A DNA stretch of 8,024 bases from CAZYMF01 sp964648215 (GTDB lineage Bacteria > Desulfobacterota > Binatia > HRBIN30 > JACQVA1), in assembly GCA_964648215.1 (NCBI GenBank), contig CAZYMF010000216.1, positions 1 to 8,024 of the forward strand, in the 5' to 3' direction. The position numbers and the translations under genes were made by a program. The notes under the pieces are model-generated. The model saw only the letters and a program-made list of their open reading frames with translations. It did not search any database and was not told the origin of the DNA. Positions 6,761 to 8,024 of this stretch are shown one piece after another (the first letter of the stretch is position 1; every line of letters starts with the position of its first letter).

Positions 6761-7759
6761 TCACCAGGGCGCGGCTGCGGCGAGAATCTCCGCCAGGGAG
6801 GCGAAGTCCTCGTCGGCGTCCGCTTGGCGATAGTGCTCCTGGAACAGGCCGTGACACAGGCCAACGGCCGCAACCCACGAGTCGAGGCCGCCCCGGGTCT
6901 CGAGTGCCCGAAGCCGGCCGAGAAAGGCCGAGGCCTCGCCGCGCTGCCGGCAAGCGATCCCCTGCTGATAGGCACGCCGGAAGCGCGTGCGCAGATCGTG
7001 GTCCGTTGTGTCGGGGTCCACGGCCACCGCCATCTCGCTACCGTTGGCGGCGGCGAGGAAGGCTTCGAGCCAGTCGAAGTCCGCCGTGCGCACGTAGGGA
7101 ACGAGCAGGTCGCGCCGCTCGTTCAGGAAGAGCCCGTGAGCGGTGGCAATCAGCGCGATCGTGGCGACGTGATGATCGCTGGCGCGGAGCTGCCCGAAGG
7201 TGCGGGTGATGCGCCCCTCGCCCCGCCGGTAGCGACAGCGCACGCCTTCGAGGAGGAATTTGCAGAACGCGTAGTGCGGTGTGTAATCCGGCCGGTGGCC
7301 GCCGAAGGTGTGCCACTCCTCCGGCGATCGTCCTTGATACCGGAGTGCGTGCAGCCTGACCCACCCGTGTCGCGCGATGTCGGTGCCGAAGTCCATGTCC
7401 GGAGAAATGCTGTCGCGAATCTGCACGCGCTCGAAGCACTCGGTGCGATAGAGCCGCACCCCGTGGGCGCGACCCACGAGAGGATCGCGCAGGAGCCCCG
7501 ACACCAGCCCGATGCCGCCGTGCACATGGGCGCGCAGCTCCTCGATGCACGTGGCGTCGAGAATCATGTCGGCGTCGACCTGGACGAAGAACGGCGTGCG
7601 TACGCGCGCCGCACCGGCGTTCAGGGCGCGATGAAAGGGAGAAACATCGCGCACGACGACCGTCTCGGCGACCGGCAGCGTCTGCCGCTCGACGGCGGCG
7701 ATCGCACGCGCTGTGTAGGGCTCTCCGATGCTCAGGACGACGGCGGTGATGTCCCTCAT
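6761..7759 (-). CDS. Family 2-type (GT-A) glycosyltransferase
   Basis: This 332-aa protein looks like a GT-A fold glycosyltransferase, transferring a sugar from a nucleotide-sugar donor. The N-terminal strand ITAVVLSIGEPYTARAIAAV (residues 4-23) is followed by a second strand ETVVVRDV (32-39), the NAGAARVRTPFFVQVDAD segment (47-64), and the metal-binding DAD motif at 62-64. A second acidic region, SPDMDFGTDIARHGW, may hold the acceptor-side residues. The C-terminal half is mostly helical and not recognised. No signal peptide or clear membrane segment is seen, so it is probably cytoplasmic. The acceptor is unknown and no polysaccharide cluster is visible around it. The ATG start leads directly into the first beta-strand, although its ribosome site is weak (AAGAG, spaced by 7 nt). 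Its stop is 3 bp from that of the truncated phosphotransferase on the other strand. Confidence 0.8.
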   Translation of the reverse strand: MRDITAVVLSIGEPYTARAIAAVERQTLPVAETVVVRDVSPFHRALNAGAARVRTPFFVQVDADMILDATCIEELRAHVHGGIGLVSGLLRDPLVGRAHGVRLYRTECFERVQIRDSISPDMDFGTDIARHGWVRLHALRYQGRSPEEWHTFGGHRPDYTPHYAFCKFLLEGVRCRYRRGEGRITRTFGQLRASDHHVATIALIATAHGLFLNERRDLLVPYVRTADFDWLEAFLAAANGSEMAVAVDPDTTDHDLRTRFRRAYQQGIACRQRGEASAFLGRLRALETRGGLDSWVAAVGLCHGLFQEHYRQADADEDFASLAEILAAAAPW

Positions 7760-7831
7760 GCTCAGCTCTTGAACGCCGGGCTCGATCCGCCGGGTACCCG
7801 TCGTTGCGATCCCGCGGCGGACGAGGCCGCT
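7760..7831 (-). other. Short gap between the glycosyltransferase and the edge gene
   Basis: These 72 bp lie between two minus-strand genes. They hold a 10-bp palindrome CGGGTACCCG (7791-7800) and a direct repeat of CGCCGGG (7774-7780 and 7788-7794). There is no clear terminator or promoter, so co-transcription of the edge gene and the glycosyltransferase is possible. Confidence 0.3.
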
Positions 7832-8024
7832 TTACACCCTGATCTCGACGCCGTGGGCCTCGTCGTCCGTCAGGATCTCGAAGGCGGCGCGGTTGGCGGT
7901 CGACAGCACCTCGGGGGAGCCGTCCGCCTTCTTGTCGGTCAGCGTCAGCTCGCAGCGCGCGATCTTGCTGTTGAGGCAGTGCTTGAAGCCGCCGGGGGGA
8001 TTGCCGTAGCGCAGGCCGACGAAG
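7832..8024 (-). CDS. C-terminal end of an unrecognised protein (partial at window edge)
   Basis: The minus strand is open from the window edge to a TAA at 7832-7834, giving the last 63 residues. The visible sequence begins FVGLRYGNPPGGFKHCLNSK and ends DDEAHGVEIRV. Codon use is strongly GC-biased at the third position, and the residue mix (charged and hydrophobic residues alternating, no Arg/Ala runs) is that of a real protein. The string GGFKHCLNSKIARCELTL, with two Cys, recalls the C-terminal end of lipocalin-like AttH/CrtC-type proteins, but this resemblance comes from memory of a short motif and is weak. The start and most of the gene lie beyond the window. It would be transcribed towards the glycosyltransferase, 72 bp away. 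Confidence 0.7.
   Translation of the reverse strand, partial: FVGLRYGNPPGGFKHCLNSKIARCELTLTDKKADGSPEVLSTANRAAFEILTDDEAHGVEIRV

Noticed and set aside
7791..7800. CGGGTACCCG palindrome as an operator
   Set aside because: A 10-bp palindrome is too short to stand out here and no promoter is visible beside it.
1..8024. Mobile element, CRISPR array, tRNA/rRNA or defence system
   Set aside because: No transposase, integrase, terminal repeats, regularly spaced repeats, tRNA-like cloverleaf or known defence domain was found on either strand.

Overview
The window is GC-rich throughout (roughly two thirds G+C by eye, with G/C strongly preferred at third codon positions). A periplasmic LolA-like protein suggests a diderm bacterium. 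The mix of a UPF0182 giant membrane protein, DUF1614, and an LLM flavin/F420-type oxidoreductase beside an APH/ecdysteroid-kinase-like phosphotransferase would suit an uncultured deltaproteobacterial or Binatota-like lineage. That placement is inference and cannot be fixed from this sequence alone.

Left part (1-4522), all read on the minus strand: a 915-aa UPF0182 membrane protein, then a 222-aa DUF1614 membrane protein only 13 bp downstream, then, after a 153-bp gap, a 260-aa exported LolA-like outer-membrane lipoprotein-sorting family protein. The first two are almost certainly one transcription unit, and the third may have its own promoter. Together they look like an envelope-associated set, but no biochemical function is established for UPF0182 or DUF1614. 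The leader of the UPF0182 gene carries two abutting palindromes, one perfect over 20 bp and one of 21 bp with a single mismatch.

Middle part (4523-6757): a 106-aa DUF1232 membrane protein on the minus strand is divergent from a plus-strand pair, an LLM-class oxidoreductase and a phosphotransferase of the APH/EcK fold, 13 bp apart. The divergent gap holds a good sigma70-like promoter for the DUF1232 gene, with an inverted repeat filling its spacer. The phosphotransferase retains its N-lobe but stops before the catalytic HGD loop, so it looks truncated.

Right part (6761-8024), minus strand: a 332-aa family-2-type glycosyltransferase whose stop codon lies only 3 bp from that of the broken phosphotransferase, then the last 63 codons of an unrecognised protein running off the window edge. 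No RNA genes, CRISPR array, insertion sequence, phage gene or obvious defence system was seen. The window is mostly ordinary chromosomal sequence. The broken kinase, the palindromic leader and the little-studied membrane pair are the points worth a second look.
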